DNA of 64,000 nt from Irpex lacteus. Taxonomy: Eukaryota; Basidiomycota; Agaricomycetes; Polyporales; Irpicaceae. The stretch's first letter is position 1, and each line of letters opens with the position of its first letter. Both the position numbers and the translations under genes were made by a program. The DNA is taken from the NCBI GenBank assembly GCA_001986395.2, contig MQVO02000025.1, forward strand, positions 310,001 to 374,000, read 5' to 3'. Positions 1-11,631 of the stretch are shown piece after piece. Under the pieces are notes generated by a model, which searched no databases, was not told the DNA's origin, and was given only the letters and a program-made list of their open reading frames with translations.

Positions 1-147
1 GTGGCCTTCGGGACCTGCCGCACCATTTAAGTTCCCGCCGCCTATTTAGATACGTTCGCCTCAATGAAGTAACATTCTCCATCTCTTCCCTTTGCCCCCC
101 TCCCCTCGTTCTCCTTCTCGATAATCTCTCTCCCTCTTCCCCAAGCC

Positions 148-1691
148 ATGGCAGATGCAATGCATGCTTCGGCAAATTTCAGACTGGCCGCGATGGACCT
201 TGCCCGTCGGCTATCCTCACTCCAGCATTATGTGTCCGCAGCAAATGAGCTTATTTCTCGTTCCGAACAACTTCAACATAGAGACGTCGCTCGTCACTCA
301 CGAAAAGTTGGTTACTTTCTCAACCGATAGCATTTCTATTTGAATATTGACCGTCTGTGCTTCAAAAGATAGTGGCTTTGATCGAGGTACAGCTGCCGGA
401 TAATCTAGCGTCTCTTCGTTCCATCTCACTGACAGCTTAACCAGATATCACGACAAACGCTGCTCCGTGTTGGAGTACGACTCTATCATTTTGCAGCCTG
501 TCCCTCTTCATTGGCGCAGCATAAATCATGTTTCTTCGATATGCTCCGCATGTTGAAAAAACAACGATGCTTCATGGATTTGTCTGATCACGAATTACGG
601 GGTGAGGAAAAATTCTTTCGCGGTCTCTTCGTCATACTCATGCCAGTACCTGCTATGACTCCATCATTGTATGTATTCTGTCAATGCGTGCAGACCGCAT
701 TGATCGCCTTCTCCTCCCACTGTCATCCAATCTTCGGATAGCGTCCGCCGAAGATACAGCGGCGCCTTCTTCTGGCCGTTCGCACAGCATACCACTGGTG
801 TCTCCGCCGCACTCCCCCGTCTGTTTCCCTTCGACGGTGACGCGCGGTCCCTCTACGGCGCCTCGTGGCCACAATGGATCCGACACACATGGGAAAATGC
901 TGCGTGCGTATTTCATACTATTGAGTTTACATATCCCTGAAATTAATATCGCATGTTATGCATCTCCAGCCCCAGACGTGCTCATGTCGAGATCGCGCAA
1001 ACAGCGCGTATATCGAATATTGCCTGTTAGTCACATGGCATGAGTGCTATGCAGGCGGTAACGCAAGCGAATCAGGACACTGCCTCTGGTGGCTTCTCAA
1101 ATGGCTCTGCTCCTGAAGAGGTGGACGATAGACCCGTGCCAGTTGCACTGCCCCAGCCTCGTCGCCGTTTTGGTATCTTTTGTACGCCAGGCTCAAGGCC
1201 AGGATATAAACGCTCCGGGAGCATGCGGTGAGCGATTAGCAATGGCCGATCGGTGATAGTAGGTGGTGTTGTCGGACTGCCCGCCACTATTTGTATACAA
1301 CGAACCATCGTACGTTTCTGCTCTCCCATTTGAGCGTTATGAATACTCAATACCACCTTCTTTCCATAGGCTGAGAACAGAGTGTTCACATCAAATTCAG
1401 GTTTCTCAGACAACTGCCGCAACAACGAGGATCCTCCAAAGAACAGCTGCCGTGTGCCAGACAATGAGTGTTTTGGGTACCAAATGGGATAACGAAACCC
1501 GTCGTTCTGATGTGTCTCGATTGAGAATGATCTCCAACATTAAGTTGGAAGATTGCCGTGTACAATATACATTTGAAGTTGATAAAATTCATTCATTGAG
1601 ACCTGCGAGTATCCTACAACGCGCAAACCGGTTCATATGTAATTCCTTTGAGTCTTTACTTTCTCAATCCGTGAACATTCCACCTTCCTGA
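148..1691 (+). CDS. Hypothetical helical protein with Pro/Ser-rich middle; 3' end uncertain
   Basis: I do not recognise this gene. An in-phase spliced model can be read: exons 148-306, 369-386 (18 nt), 445-601, 694-903, 970-1007 and 1055 onward, each with GT and AG borders. The first ~110 residues are predicted helical with many Leu, Arg and His (for example ELISRSEQLQHRDVARHSRK). A Pro/Ser-rich stretch follows, then a basic RSRKQR segment. Exon 6 either stops at 1229-1231 or uses the donor at 1228 and joins 1370-1691, which stays open to the stop. The second option would overlap the last bases of the convergent gene at 1633-2278. The start ATG at 148 is the first after a pyrimidine-rich leader. 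No domain was recognised. Confidence is moderate because it rests on phase consistency and composition. Confidence 0.42.
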
Positions 1692-2278
1692 GGAGTCCTG
1701 CATCCGCACGAGTAGTGCCAGTAAAGCCTGCGGCGCCACCGCGCAGAGCACTTAGCTCAGTCCTCCAGGACTTGAATCTGGATACGAGTTTTTCTTCGGT
1801 CGCTGAAGACCCAACTCGAGATTCTTCACCCTCGAGGGCAGATATGAGCTCGTTCAAGGCGATGTCGAGCTTGCTGTACGCGCTCTCGAGCGCAAATGGA
1901 TTCCCAATAAGAGATGCGGGCTTGTTTTCTCCACCAGTGCCTGGAAATGACTCCACCGGTGCGGCTTTAGAAGTATATTAACATTATATGAATTATTTTT
2001 CGTAGAGGACGGTCAATTGTACCTTGAGGATCTGATTTGGGTAGACCTATGCCGATGGAGACGAAAGGCAAACGTTCAACTTGAACGAAGACTTTGAGAG
2101 ATAGATAAACTAGCTCATACCTGGCCTGGGTTCTCCCTAGAAGGAGATGGTGGGATGGCATCCGCCGACTGGTTAGGAAACTTAGCATCAGCTAAAATTA
2201 TAAAAATGGCAGTATTTGAATGAGTTGTGCGTTCAACACGACGCAGCTTCACCGATACTCACCGCCTCCGAGTGACAT
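1633..2278 (-). CDS. Conserved-looking hypothetical protein, ~120 residues
   Basis: Not recognised. Spliced model on the minus strand: 2278-2263 (first 16 nt, MSLGG), 2191-2121, 2046-2023 (24 nt, VYPNQILK), then a last exon ending at 1633. The last exon probably starts at an AG just before CCCGCATCT at about 1925. The N-terminus is Pro/Ser/Asn-rich (AIPPSPSRENPGQ). The C-terminal half is one long amphipathic helix region (ALESAYSKLDIALNELISAL) with an RFKSWRTELSALRGG segment. That pattern suits a small subunit of a multiprotein complex, but the complex cannot be named from sequence alone. The opposite strand over 1715-1981 is also open. I prefer the minus strand because the upstream mini-exons join it cleanly and its residue pattern is helical. 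Confidence 0.5.
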
Positions 2279-3849
2279 CTTGTTGCTTTGTGCGGTTTAA
2301 AGACAGTTTCCCTTATGTCAATAATCCTCTGGTGGTGGTAGTGAGTTGAATACTGCCGGTCATTTCGAGGGTGAGCACGTTGGGGACAGCATGGTGGAGT
2401 TGGATCTCGTGACGTCACACGGTGCGAGGTTCTATGGGATGCGTATGCCGAGAGGTTCTGGGGTACAACGCTTGGAACATAAAGCGTCGGAAAGCTCCTA
2501 TTGTTTTATTCTAGGGAGAATGGATGAATACAGTTCGTGGTACATTATATTCGCAAAGTTAAATCGGCGCAGTTTCTTACATCGACGCCCGTAAAGAAAC
2601 TTGTTTAAGTCTTGGTGGGCTCTGTACGTTGGTGTAAACGGTCACTTCTGTCATATGTCCCCGTGGAGAGTGTTTTGTCTGAGTAATGGCTGTGACAGGT
2701 GGTAGAAAACATGAGTGCGTAGTCATGGAGTGCATAACCGCCAAGTTCAACCTGTTGTATTGCCGTATTTGGACAGGTATGATCGATCTGTAATCTTAGT
2801 TGATGCTCCAACTTTGCGCTTCTCAAGTACGACTCGGCTTGATCCGAAACATCCCACTCTGCAGTTTGAACGTCCACCTGTGGACGCCTGAAACGACTGC
2901 GTCGGTAAAGTACGATGGTACACAGCCGGTGAGTCCAGGCTCTTTCCCAAGGGAAGTTATAAATAACCTTTCAACTCTGCTTAGCCGGCTCGCATTGCTC
3001 TTATTCCACAAGGGGACCACGGCTATGATCGCCAGATGGCCGTGTTCTCCGAGTCACGGGCCCGTACTACACGGGCAAGTGGTACAGCGATAGCAAAACA
3101 AACATGTCTTCTTGCGTATCTGGGAACTCACAAGGCCATTTTATTGAACATCCAAAGCTCCGTTTAGGGCGACGGTGACTCCATTTTGTTTCCGGTGCCG
3201 GTACTCGTGAGAAGTACTTCACAGGCTAGGCTTCGGTACACATCACGTATTTGCAACGGGGTACCAGGCTATCAGTATAATGCCCAGCACCGTATTCGCG
3301 GACAGAATGTAAGTAGGTTATTTGTAGCATCTCGTCAGGCCTTGATCTTGATCTAGTCTTCCTAGATGATATCGTTGCTAGTAGGCTCTTGCCACTAGAT
3401 CTTGTTAAAGAATCAAAAGTCGATGGTACATCACTGCATAAGAAAATTAATTGGCGGCTTCCCACATGGCTCTTCACACTCGTCGGCACGAGCGTTTTGC
3501 GAAATCCTATCAAACAGAAGTTTGACAGTTCGCAAACACTCTGGCGTTATAAGGAGCCGCCCCGCCCCGTCGGGCTGGTATGGACACACACCCATCCCCT
3601 GGAACTGGCCTTTATCGGCCATTCATCTCCTGCAGCCAATGATGTTTCAGACCTTCAGTACGTGATGCACCTTCGAACGACGTACGCTGAGAGAATTGCG
3701 CGCAAGAGTCCAGAAATCAAGTCAGGTACCGCATGCACGATTGTTTTCCGACCATTTTGTACTCACCATCGTGTAATCAGGAAAGGTTTGACATACTCAT
3801 CGGCGGCGAACGAGCGTACCAGAATGTTGGTGATCAGGTTTGACGAACG
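2279..3849. other. Region without a supported gene
   Basis: Only short open frames were seen. The longest is a 188-codon plus-strand frame (3389-3955) that runs through the peroxidase TATA box and start codon and matches no family I know. No repeat or RNA gene was recognised. The right-hand third is presumably the promoter of the peroxidase gene. Confidence 0.5.
3697..3703 (+). promoter_or_regulatory. Putative metal response element upstream of peroxidase
   Basis: TGCGCGC matches the TGCRCNC core of metal response elements described in promoters of basidiomycete manganese peroxidases. It lies about 230 bp upstream of the peroxidase ATG. A 7-base match is weak evidence on its own. Confidence 0.25.
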
Positions 3850-3857
3850 TATAAAAA
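3850..3857 (+). promoter_or_regulatory. TATA box of the peroxidase gene
   Basis: TATAAAAA lies 84 bp before the ATG at 3934. This is a usual spacing for fungal secreted peroxidase genes. Confidence 0.7.
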
Positions 3858-3933
3858 GATGCATATTTGAGGGAGAAGAAATCTTCAGTGCCTTTCGCAA
3901 ATTCTGCCTTAGCACCTCTCCTCAGTCAAGACC

Positions 3934-5947
3934 ATGGCCTTCAAGACCCTTTTGACTCTTGCTTCAATCGTCGCCTCCGCCGTTGCTGCACCTGCCAGTA
4001 CCCAGGTATCGTGCGGCGACGGACGCACGGTCAAAAACGCAGCTGTATGTATACGCTCTCAAATTGCGGTCGGTATCCCGTGTTAACTGGTCATATAGTG
4101 CTGTGCATGGTTCCCAGTTCTGGACGACATCCAGGAAAACCTGTATGCCTTGAACAATCTCATCCAGTTTACTTTGTCCACTAACGGACGTCAATTATAG
4201 CTTCAGTGGCTCTCTATGCGCCGAGGAAGCCCACGAGGTAAGCCCCCTCAAACGTTATCAAAAAAACGTAAAGCTAATGTCTCCTCTCAGGCACTTCGTG
4301 TTAGTACCTCAATTTTATGTTTTAAAGCTTTCAACTCACGTCCAGTTGATCACATCAGCTTACCTTCCACGACGCGTGCGTACCCTTTTGGCTTCACTCG
4401 CTACTAGCTTTGCTGATACAATTAATTTTTGCAGAGTCGGTCAGTGCGCATCTAGCGGCTGGATAGTCTCAGAGTTTACTCAACAATGTTCTATGTAGGC
4501 TTCAGTATCAAAGCCAACCTCGAAGGAAAATTCGGGTAAGTTGTTTTCATGTGTATGCCACATTCCTTACTTAAGAGTATTCTCTTATTAGCGGAGGCGG
4601 TGCTGGTAAGATAGATCGATACAAACACAAGGCTCGATCTGCTCACCATACATATTAGATGGCTCTATCCTTGCCTTCTCTGACATCGAAACTAGCTTCG
4701 GTAAGTGTTGATAGAGCGATCATTCTTGCACAATCTGACGGCCTGTATCATTTCATCATGTTATAGCCGCCAACTTCGGTCTTGACTTCACAACCGAGGC
4801 TGTAAGTTACAATCACAATCTCACATTACCCCTGGCTTTAATTTGACACTATGCCATCTAGTTCATCCCCTTCGCACTTGCCCACAACGTCTCCTTTGGC
4901 GACTTGTACGTACTCCGCATATCCATATGTGTGGTATCTTGAATGCTAAGATGCTTCTTTCTCAGCGTTCAATTTGCTGGTGCCGTTGGGGTGTCCAACT
5001 GTATTGGTGGCCCTCGCCTCAAGTTCCTTGCCGGCCGTTCCAACATTTCCCAGCCCTCTCCTGATGGCCTCGTCCCCGAGCCTACTGACTCTGCTGACAA
5101 GATCTTTGATCGCCTGGCTGATATTGGATTCTCCCCTATCGAAGTCGCAGATCTCTTGGCTGCCCACAGTGTCTCCGCTCAGTATGAGGTCGACACTGAC
5201 GTCGCAGTACGTGTCAACAATTCGGGTCCGTTCCAAGCTTGGTTTTACTAACTGTTATGCAGGGAAGCCCATTCGACTCTACTCCAGACACGTTTGACAC
5301 TCAGTTCTTCGTCGAGGTGAGTTATGCTCCATCTCCCAAGAGAGCCACGCTGATCCTCGGCATGTCAGTCATTGCTGAAGGGTACGGCGTTCACTGGAAA
5401 CGGTGAAGGTGGAGAAGTCATGTCTCCTATCCCGGGTGAATTCCGGCTTCAGTCCGACTTCGCTATCTCCCGTGACAGCCGCGCTGCGTGCGAATGGCAG
5501 TCTTTCGTCAGTACGTACCATTCATTGTCCCCATTCATTCTACGTGTCTGATTGGCTACGTTCTTTATGGTGATGAACAGATAACCACAATGCGATGGTG
5601 ACCAAGTTCGAGACAGTCATGTCCAAGCTGGCTACCGTGGGCCAGGATCCGAGCAACCTCGTCGACTGCTCTGATGTCATCCCCGTACCCCCGGCTGCCA
5701 AAGTTCAAGTTGGTCACCTTCCTCCTGGCAAGACTCTCGACGACGTCGACTCTGCTGTACGTCATGTTTGCCGCTGTTGGTCGATTTGTTCGCTGATCAC
5801 AATATTCTATTGCATTCATTAGTGTGCGGCGACACCATTCCCATCTCTGGCGACTCAACCTGGTCCTGTAACCAGTGTTCTCCCCGTGTAAGTGGTTTCC
5901 CAGATTGTCGGGGTATGGACACTGATTACTCTCACAGCACGGCTTAA
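3934..5947 (+). CDS. Class II haem peroxidase, atypical/generic type
   Basis: Predicted secreted haem peroxidase of 360 residues in 17 exons: 3934-4044, 4099-4142, 4201-4237, 4291-4299, 4359-4375, 4435-4439, 4499-4535, 4592-4605, 4659-4700, 4767-4801, 4862-4905, 4966-5206, 5263-5316, 5369-5510, 5581-5756, 5823-5887, 5938-5947. The first ~20 residues form a signal peptide ending near AVAAPAS. The distal site LRLTFHDA holds the catalytic Arg and His, and the proximal His is in [10 protein letters not shown]. Calcium-site and core motifs ([23 protein letters not shown]) are present. Of the three Mn-binding acids, both Glu are present (CAEEAHEALR), but the Asp six residues after the proximal His is Tyr (HSVSAQY). 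The position of the versatile-/lignin-peroxidase Trp, five residues before that His, is Asp. The short C-terminal tail fits a short or generic peroxidase. I infer low-potential substrate oxidation with weak or no Mn use. Confidence 0.93.
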
Positions 5948-6569
5948 ACGGGTTAAATAGATCTATGTTCAAATGGCTTCATTGTATTGACCTGATTCTG
6001 GGTTTAACCCGGGCTATGTATTGTATTGACGTATCAGGAACGAGTTTATCACCTATCTCGTGGCTGTATGGCCGGACTGCATTAGCGAATACAATCTCAC
6101 GACCTACAGCTTTCGCGCATGACCCAAGCTTTGGGGATATGAGATAAAGACAATGTTGTGCCATTAAAATGGTATCTATCTAGTGCACGTCGTGGCTCTA
6201 GCTGCGGTATTACTACATGGTAAACCTTTTGTAAACAGTAGTGAATCCTGCCTGAGTCATGAACAGTAGTATTACTTACTAAGGTCTGAAGGACTTAATC
6301 AGAAATAATTTTGAGTCTAAAAAATCTATTCCAAGGACCTCATCTATGTCCCTACTTTTTCACCGCTTCACGCTATTTCATGAAGTTGGCCACGATAGAT
6401 ATTAGATATAGAGAAATAGATCGTAGGCGCTAGCGCTAGCGCTGATATTCGTGAGTCACATCGAGGTAACGTGTGACGTGTGACAGAAATATTGATCGCT
6501 TCGGAATAATTGAGCCTCGAGGACGTCTTCAGCCTTTCCAGCTTTACCTTCAACAACGACCTCCACGCG
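5948..6569. other. Intergenic: peroxidase 3' region and eIF2 gamma promoter
   Basis: No gene was seen. It contains the 16-bp palindrome listed at 6427-6442. The rest is unremarkable. Confidence 0.5.
6427..6442. repeat. Perfect 16-bp palindrome
   Basis: GCGCTAGCGCTAGCGC is its own reverse complement and also an AGCGCT tandem repeat. It lies about 130 bp upstream of the eIF2 gamma start codon, so it may be a dimeric factor site. Its function is unknown. Confidence 0.6.
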
Positions 6570-8362
6570 ATGCCCGGCGACGAGACACGACAAAAGACAC
6601 ACGACGGCTCTGACTCAGAGTCCGAAGATGAGGACGCCGTCGAGGCAGTGCCCAAGGTCGACATCGATCCGTCAACACTGACCCCGCTATCGCCTCAAGT
6701 TATCTCAAAACAGGTCCGTATCCTTGTCCTGATTATGTTCATGATTTGTGTCTTACTATAAAGTCGATATGAACTTCTAAATAGGCTACGATCAACTTGG
6801 GTTAGACGATCTGCTTGCCGGAGGGGATATCGCGTGACTGACGTACGTTTGCAGGAACGATTGGACATGTCGCGCACGGAAAGTCGACGGTGGTGAAAGC
6901 TATATCAGGAGTCACAACCGTTCGGTTCAAGAACGAGCTGGTGAGAAACATTACGATCAAGCTTGGTTATGCCAATGCGAAGGTGCATCCTACCCTTTAG
7001 ATATATATGCTCCTGTGTTCTAAAATTCATGCTAGATCTACAAATGTGAAAACGAGGCATGTCCAAGACCAGGCTGCTATCGTTCATATCGATCCGACAA
7101 GGAAGATAACCCACCTTGCGAGAGACCAGGATGTGGATCGCGAATGAAACTCATCCGTCACGTTTCTTTCGTCGACTGCCCCGGACACGATATTCTCATG
7201 GCGACCATGTTGAACGGTGCCGCGGTCATGGACGCCGCTCTTCTCCTCATCGCCGGAAACGAAACCTGCCCACAACCTCAAACTTCCGAACACTTGGCAG
7301 CCGTCGAAATCATGAAGCTGGAGAACATCATCATTCTGCAGAACAAGGTGGATTTGATCAAGGAAGCGCAGGCGCTTGAGCATCAAAAGAGCATATCCGC
7401 CTTCGTAAAGGGTGTGTAGCATCTCTTTACAATGTATAGTTCCAACTAACTGACATCACGTCTCAGGAACTGTCGCCGAAGCCTCTCCCATCGTCCCCAT
7501 CTCCGCCCAGCTCAAGTACAACATCGACGCTGTGAACGAATATATCGTCAAGCGCATCCCCATACCTGTCCGTGATTTCACCTCCGACCCCAAACTTATC
7601 GTCATCCGTTCCTTCGATGTCAACAAACCTGGTGCCGAAGTGGACGAACTCAAAGGTGGTGTCGCTGGTGGTTCCATCCTGACCGGTACTCTTCGGCTTG
7701 GCCAAGAGATCGAAATTCGCCCAGGTATCGTGAGCAAAGACGCACAGGGCAAGCACAAGTGCCAGCCAATCTTCAGTCGGATTGTATCTCTGCATGCGGA
7801 GAGCAATCAACTGCAGTTCGCTGTGCCTGGTGGTTTGATCGGTGTGGGTACGAGGATCGACCCCACACTTTGCCGTGCAGATCGATTGGTCGGTCAAGTT
7901 TTGGGTGCCGTCGGCAAACTGCCCGACGTCTACTCAGGTTTGTCTCTCGGCCTGTTGGCTTCTGTTTGAGTTCAGCGGCTCACCATGACTTCTAGAAATT
8001 GAGATCTCGTTGTTCCTGCTCCGTCGACTCCTTGGTGTCAAGATGGAAGACAAGAAGCAAACCAAGGTCTCAAAACTCGTCAAGGGCGAGCTCCTCCTCA
8101 TCAACATCGGCTCAACCTCCATCGGTGGACGAGTTATCAGCACGAAGGCCGATCTCGCCAAGATCCAGCTTGCCACGCCCGCTTGCACGACTGTAGGCGA
8201 AAAGGTTGCTCTGTCCCGTCGTATAGACACCCATTGGCGTCTAGTTGGTGCGTATTTATTTGTGCTTCTCATGTGAGGTTTGGGTAGCATATACTGACTT
8301 GGGTTGTTTTGCGTGCAGGTTGGGGATCTATCCAGCGTGGTGTGCTTGTAGACATCGACTAA
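6570..8362 (+). CDS. GCD11: Translation initiation factor eIF2 subunit gamma
   Basis: GTPase core of eIF2, which brings initiator Met-tRNA to the 40S ribosome in the cytoplasm. It has 476 residues in seven exons: 6570-6713, 6785-6800 (16 nt), 6855-6982, 7036-7411, 7467-7937, 7996-8247, 8319-8362. Visible motifs are the P-loop GHVAHGKST, the G3 motif DCPGHD, the G4 motif NKVD, and a Cys-rich zinc-knuckle insertion ([12 protein letters not shown] ... [11 protein letters not shown]) specific to eIF2 gamma. Beta-barrel domains II and III follow, with the conserved end QRGVLVDID. The N-terminal 48 residues are acidic (SDSESEDED), as expected for casein-kinase-type sites. Length is close to animal and plant orthologues and shorter than the yeast protein. 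The start is the first in-frame ATG after the upstream region. It is convergent with malate dehydrogenase. Confidence 0.97.
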
Positions 8363-8678
8363 GTCTGGGTCGACTATCTGTTAACCACTCTTACCAATTG
8401 TCAGATATTCATGTAGCTTTAGAGGTCTGTATCAATGTATCCAGTCTCAACTCTCACAACACGTGTTCTGTGTTCCATGTCTCGCGAACTTGCTTGCAGA
8501 AGAACATGTGAAATCATTCCGATTTGCGACGCCAAACACCATACAAGATATGCACTCAAAGTTCCAACTTGATTTATTTATTTGTACAACGCCTTCTTTC
8601 GGGCTACACAGCTAGCTTCGAAATCATACAAACAGTACAGTTCTCTCTTCCCTCTGGGGTATACACTCGACCAACAGT
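8363..8678. other. Shared 3' region of two convergent genes
   Basis: 316 bp between the eIF2 gamma and malate dehydrogenase stop codons. It is AT-richer than the flanks, as expected for overlapping 3' UTRs. No gene was seen. Confidence 0.5.
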
Positions 8679-10268
8679 TTACAACTTGGACCCGGCAATG
8701 AAAGTGACACCCTAAGAATAGCACATTAGCACAACTTGCACCGCGGGCCTATCAAAGGAGGATGTGAAAACTCACCTTCTCGATGTTCGTCTCGAGCTCA
8801 GGGATAGCAGCGTCGATGAGCTTCTTCTCGTAGTCGGAGAGCTTACCGAGGGACTTGATCGACTTAACGCCGTCAGTCTGTGAGACAGAACAAACAAGTA
8901 GTGGTTAGTACTATGACGAAGTTGACAAGTGTTCGGGACGTACGCCGAGTTCAACGGGAGCAGAGAAGAAGTCAAGCTCCTTGCCGATCTCCTTCTTCAA
9001 AGCCTCACCCCCAGCCGCGTCAGCGGTGAGATGAACGAATGTGGGTACGACGATGCCAGTCTCGCCCTTGAGAGCCTTGATTACGGAGTTGGCGAACTCA
9101 GCACCCGCGTATGCCATCGAGAGGGTCGCAGATCCAGCGCCATCCTTAGCCTTGACGACTTCATCACCGCCATATTGGATGCGGTTGGTAAGCTTCTCGA
9201 GGGCGCCCTGGTCGATGCTTGACGGGAGAGGAGTCGAGGACTGCGAGAGCAATGGTACGATCTATAATAAAGACGTAGAACCACAATTGGGCCCATGTTC
9301 GGTCGGCGTAAGCTGCTATCCCAATATGTTCGCGAGGGAGGAGTACGTACCGTGACACCGCTGTGGCCGCCCACGACGGGGACAGTAATCGATGGAGCTT
9401 TGCCTAGATCGCCAATGATCTCTGCCACGAAGGTTGATGCGCGAACCACATCGAGGGTAGTAACACCGAAGATTCTAGCGGGAACCAATGGGTAGCGTGA
9501 GCATTTGTGTGATAAGTGAGCTCGGTATCATCCGTTACTTACCTCTTGGGGTTGAACACGTTGTGTTGCTTGAAGACTTCGGCAACGATGGGAACGGTGG
9601 AGTTGACGGGATTGGAGATAACAAGAACGAACGCTTTGGGAGCTGCGGTGGCGATGCCTGTCGCGAGGTCACGAACAATACCTGCGTTGATCTAGGTAGA
9701 CAAGACCGCGTCAGTCACGATGAAAGATAACGCAAGTGAGCGGGGAGAACGGCGAACCTTGAAGAGGTCATCTCTGGAAGCGTTCGGTAGTACGGTTAGA
9801 TTACTCATTTCGCGTGATGCACACCACAACTGACCTAGTCATCTGAATTGATATGAGATTAGCATTGGCGCGACTCAGAACAGGGGCGACTTACTCCAGG
9901 CTTCCTGGGGACACCAGCTGGGATAACAACAACATCTGCGCCCGTCAGCACCTTCTTCAAGCCGTCATCTGGGGGAAGGTAGCCGACGACCTTTGCTGGG
10001 GTCGAGATGTGGGACAGATCTGCCGCGACTCCGGGAGTGTTGACGATATCGTACAGCCCCAGCTGTATCAAGTGATTGTTAAATTCGTCACACGTATCGC
10101 TTGAGAACAATATACCTCGGTAACGAGTGGGTTGGCCTTCAGTAAAAGAGCGAGAGGTTGGCCAATACCACCTGTTCAGTAATCGATGATCAGTCTCTCG
10201 CCAGTTTTGTGCCCAGTTACGCGTCGATTCGACTTGCCTGCTGCACCGAGAACGACTGCCTTGACCAT
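8679..10268 (-). CDS. Malate dehydrogenase with peroxisomal signal SKL
   Basis: NAD-dependent malate dehydrogenase of the mitochondrial/glyoxysomal type, 334 residues, ten exons: 10268-10238, 10171-10116, 10062-9895, 9842-9835 (8 nt), 9773-9758 (16 nt), 9691-9543, 9474-9351, 9261-8944, 8877-8776, 8711-8679. The N-terminus starts directly at the Rossmann strand ([20 protein letters not shown]) with no presequence. Substrate and catalytic motifs are [29 protein letters not shown] and the His motif GGHSGVT. The last three residues, SKL, are a canonical PTS1, so a peroxisomal enzyme like yeast Mdh3 is inferred. It would recycle NADH from beta-oxidation and serve the glyoxylate cycle. The first intron has a GC donor (CAG|GCAAGT). 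The start is the only ATG before the nucleotide-binding motif. Confidence 0.96.
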
Positions 10269-11631
10269 ATCTGCGAGTAAACTGGATGAAGATGGTGGTT
10301 GAGAGGAAAGAGATTATTCGTTCGGAAATGCTTGATTTGTGAGTTCTTAACCCCACTCACTCAGTCTTCGGATCAGCGGTGCCGTTTGATCGAACGAGAT
10401 TGCACGAGTTTTTGCGCGAGGACCCGGCAAACCAGGGACGTAAGATTATTCATGTGACTGTGGGGTGCGGGGTATGTCAAAATACTTATGTCCGAAGGAA
10501 GCTGTGTTCCCGACGAATACTGACTGTAGAGCAGGAAAGTGACACCCAATTCTTGTGAAATCCATGCGTGCATTCACGTGAAAATAGTATGGACATGCAG
10601 TGAGTAAATTAGTATGTCTGTGCTACGTTATATCGTTACGCTAATACCGAGATGATGGCGGTAGATTCCTAACGAAGGATGGCGTCAGCCTATGATAGGA
10701 GACATATGACGAAGGTAAGCGCGCGGGAGTGGTCTGGGGTCCCGGGCTGCGTGGGCGAGAAGACCATCACAGTTATCGGGAGCAAGGATGAACTCATGGT
10801 CTCGATAGCTTTGATTGATATAGTAAAGACGTTCTGCTCCTTCATTTAGCTATATTATTAAGCGCAAACGGATTGACGATTTACATGAGCATGACATGGC
10901 CACAAGAGGACCCCGTGCACTTGTTCCTCGAATTTGATGAGAATTTGAAGATTGAAGAGGATGAGTCGAATTCAACGGGGGCATAAATTGAGTTTGCACG
11001 GTTTAAATTGCACATTCCTCTTACCTGCGGCTCGCTCCAATATAAAGAGGGAGTTCGCCCCTACTCGATGTACCCACCACTGGAAACATTTCACGTCCTC
11101 CCACCTGCTTATACTCAATTACTACTGCTCAACACAGTACTGAGTCACGAGTACAAAAAGTGTTTGATCAAAGAGAAGTACGTGATACAAAGTATAAGAT
11201 GCGAGACTGACGGATGCAAGCTATAAGGCGCAGAAGGGAAAAGGGATAAGCGAGAGCGGATGATAACACGACAAGAAAGAGAAAGGAAGACGAGCGAAAT
11301 AGAACACAAAGAAAGCGAGGACTGTAACGGAAACGATGAATGGATACACAAGAAGATAAAACGAGAGTAATGGTAACAATGAGTGTGCATGTATACGTCG
11401 TGTCTCGACATCGGTAAGATTTCGTGATAGTCCTAGAAATAACTACAGATGTCATTGGAGGGAAGAATGAGGGGCAAGATGATGCAATGGTGTCCATAGC
11501 CAGGGGATACGCAGGAATGTAAGTTGCGTGGCCAGATATTTTACCAATAGATAATTGAAAGCAAGGCGTGATTGATCGTGATGAGCGGTGCGTTCGGTTC
11601 GGATGCGTCAATGCAAGGAGTCAGATGGCAA
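10269..11631. other. Intergenic region, 1.36 kb
   Basis: No supported gene. The part at about 11220-11400 is purine-rich on this strand, so the minus-strand transcript is pyrimidine-rich. That fits the 3' UTR of the coiled-coil gene. The left part would be the malate dehydrogenase promoter. Confidence 0.5.

Noticed and set aside
1715..1981. 88-codon plus-strand frame
   Set aside because: It is antisense to the last exon of the 1633-2278 gene. The minus strand has in-phase upstream exons and a helical pattern.
3389..3955. 188-codon plus-strand open frame upstream of the peroxidase
   Set aside because: It runs through the TATA box and the peroxidase start codon in another frame, has no recognisable motif, and its open length is plausible by chance.
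8679..10268. Mitochondrial malate dehydrogenase
   Set aside because: There is no presequence before the nucleotide-binding motif, and the C-terminus is SKL.
11168..11611. 147-codon minus-strand frame rich in Ser, Phe and Leu
   Set aside because: The sequence is a pyrimidine-rich tract just after the stop of the coiled-coil gene on the same strand, so it is better read as 3' UTR.
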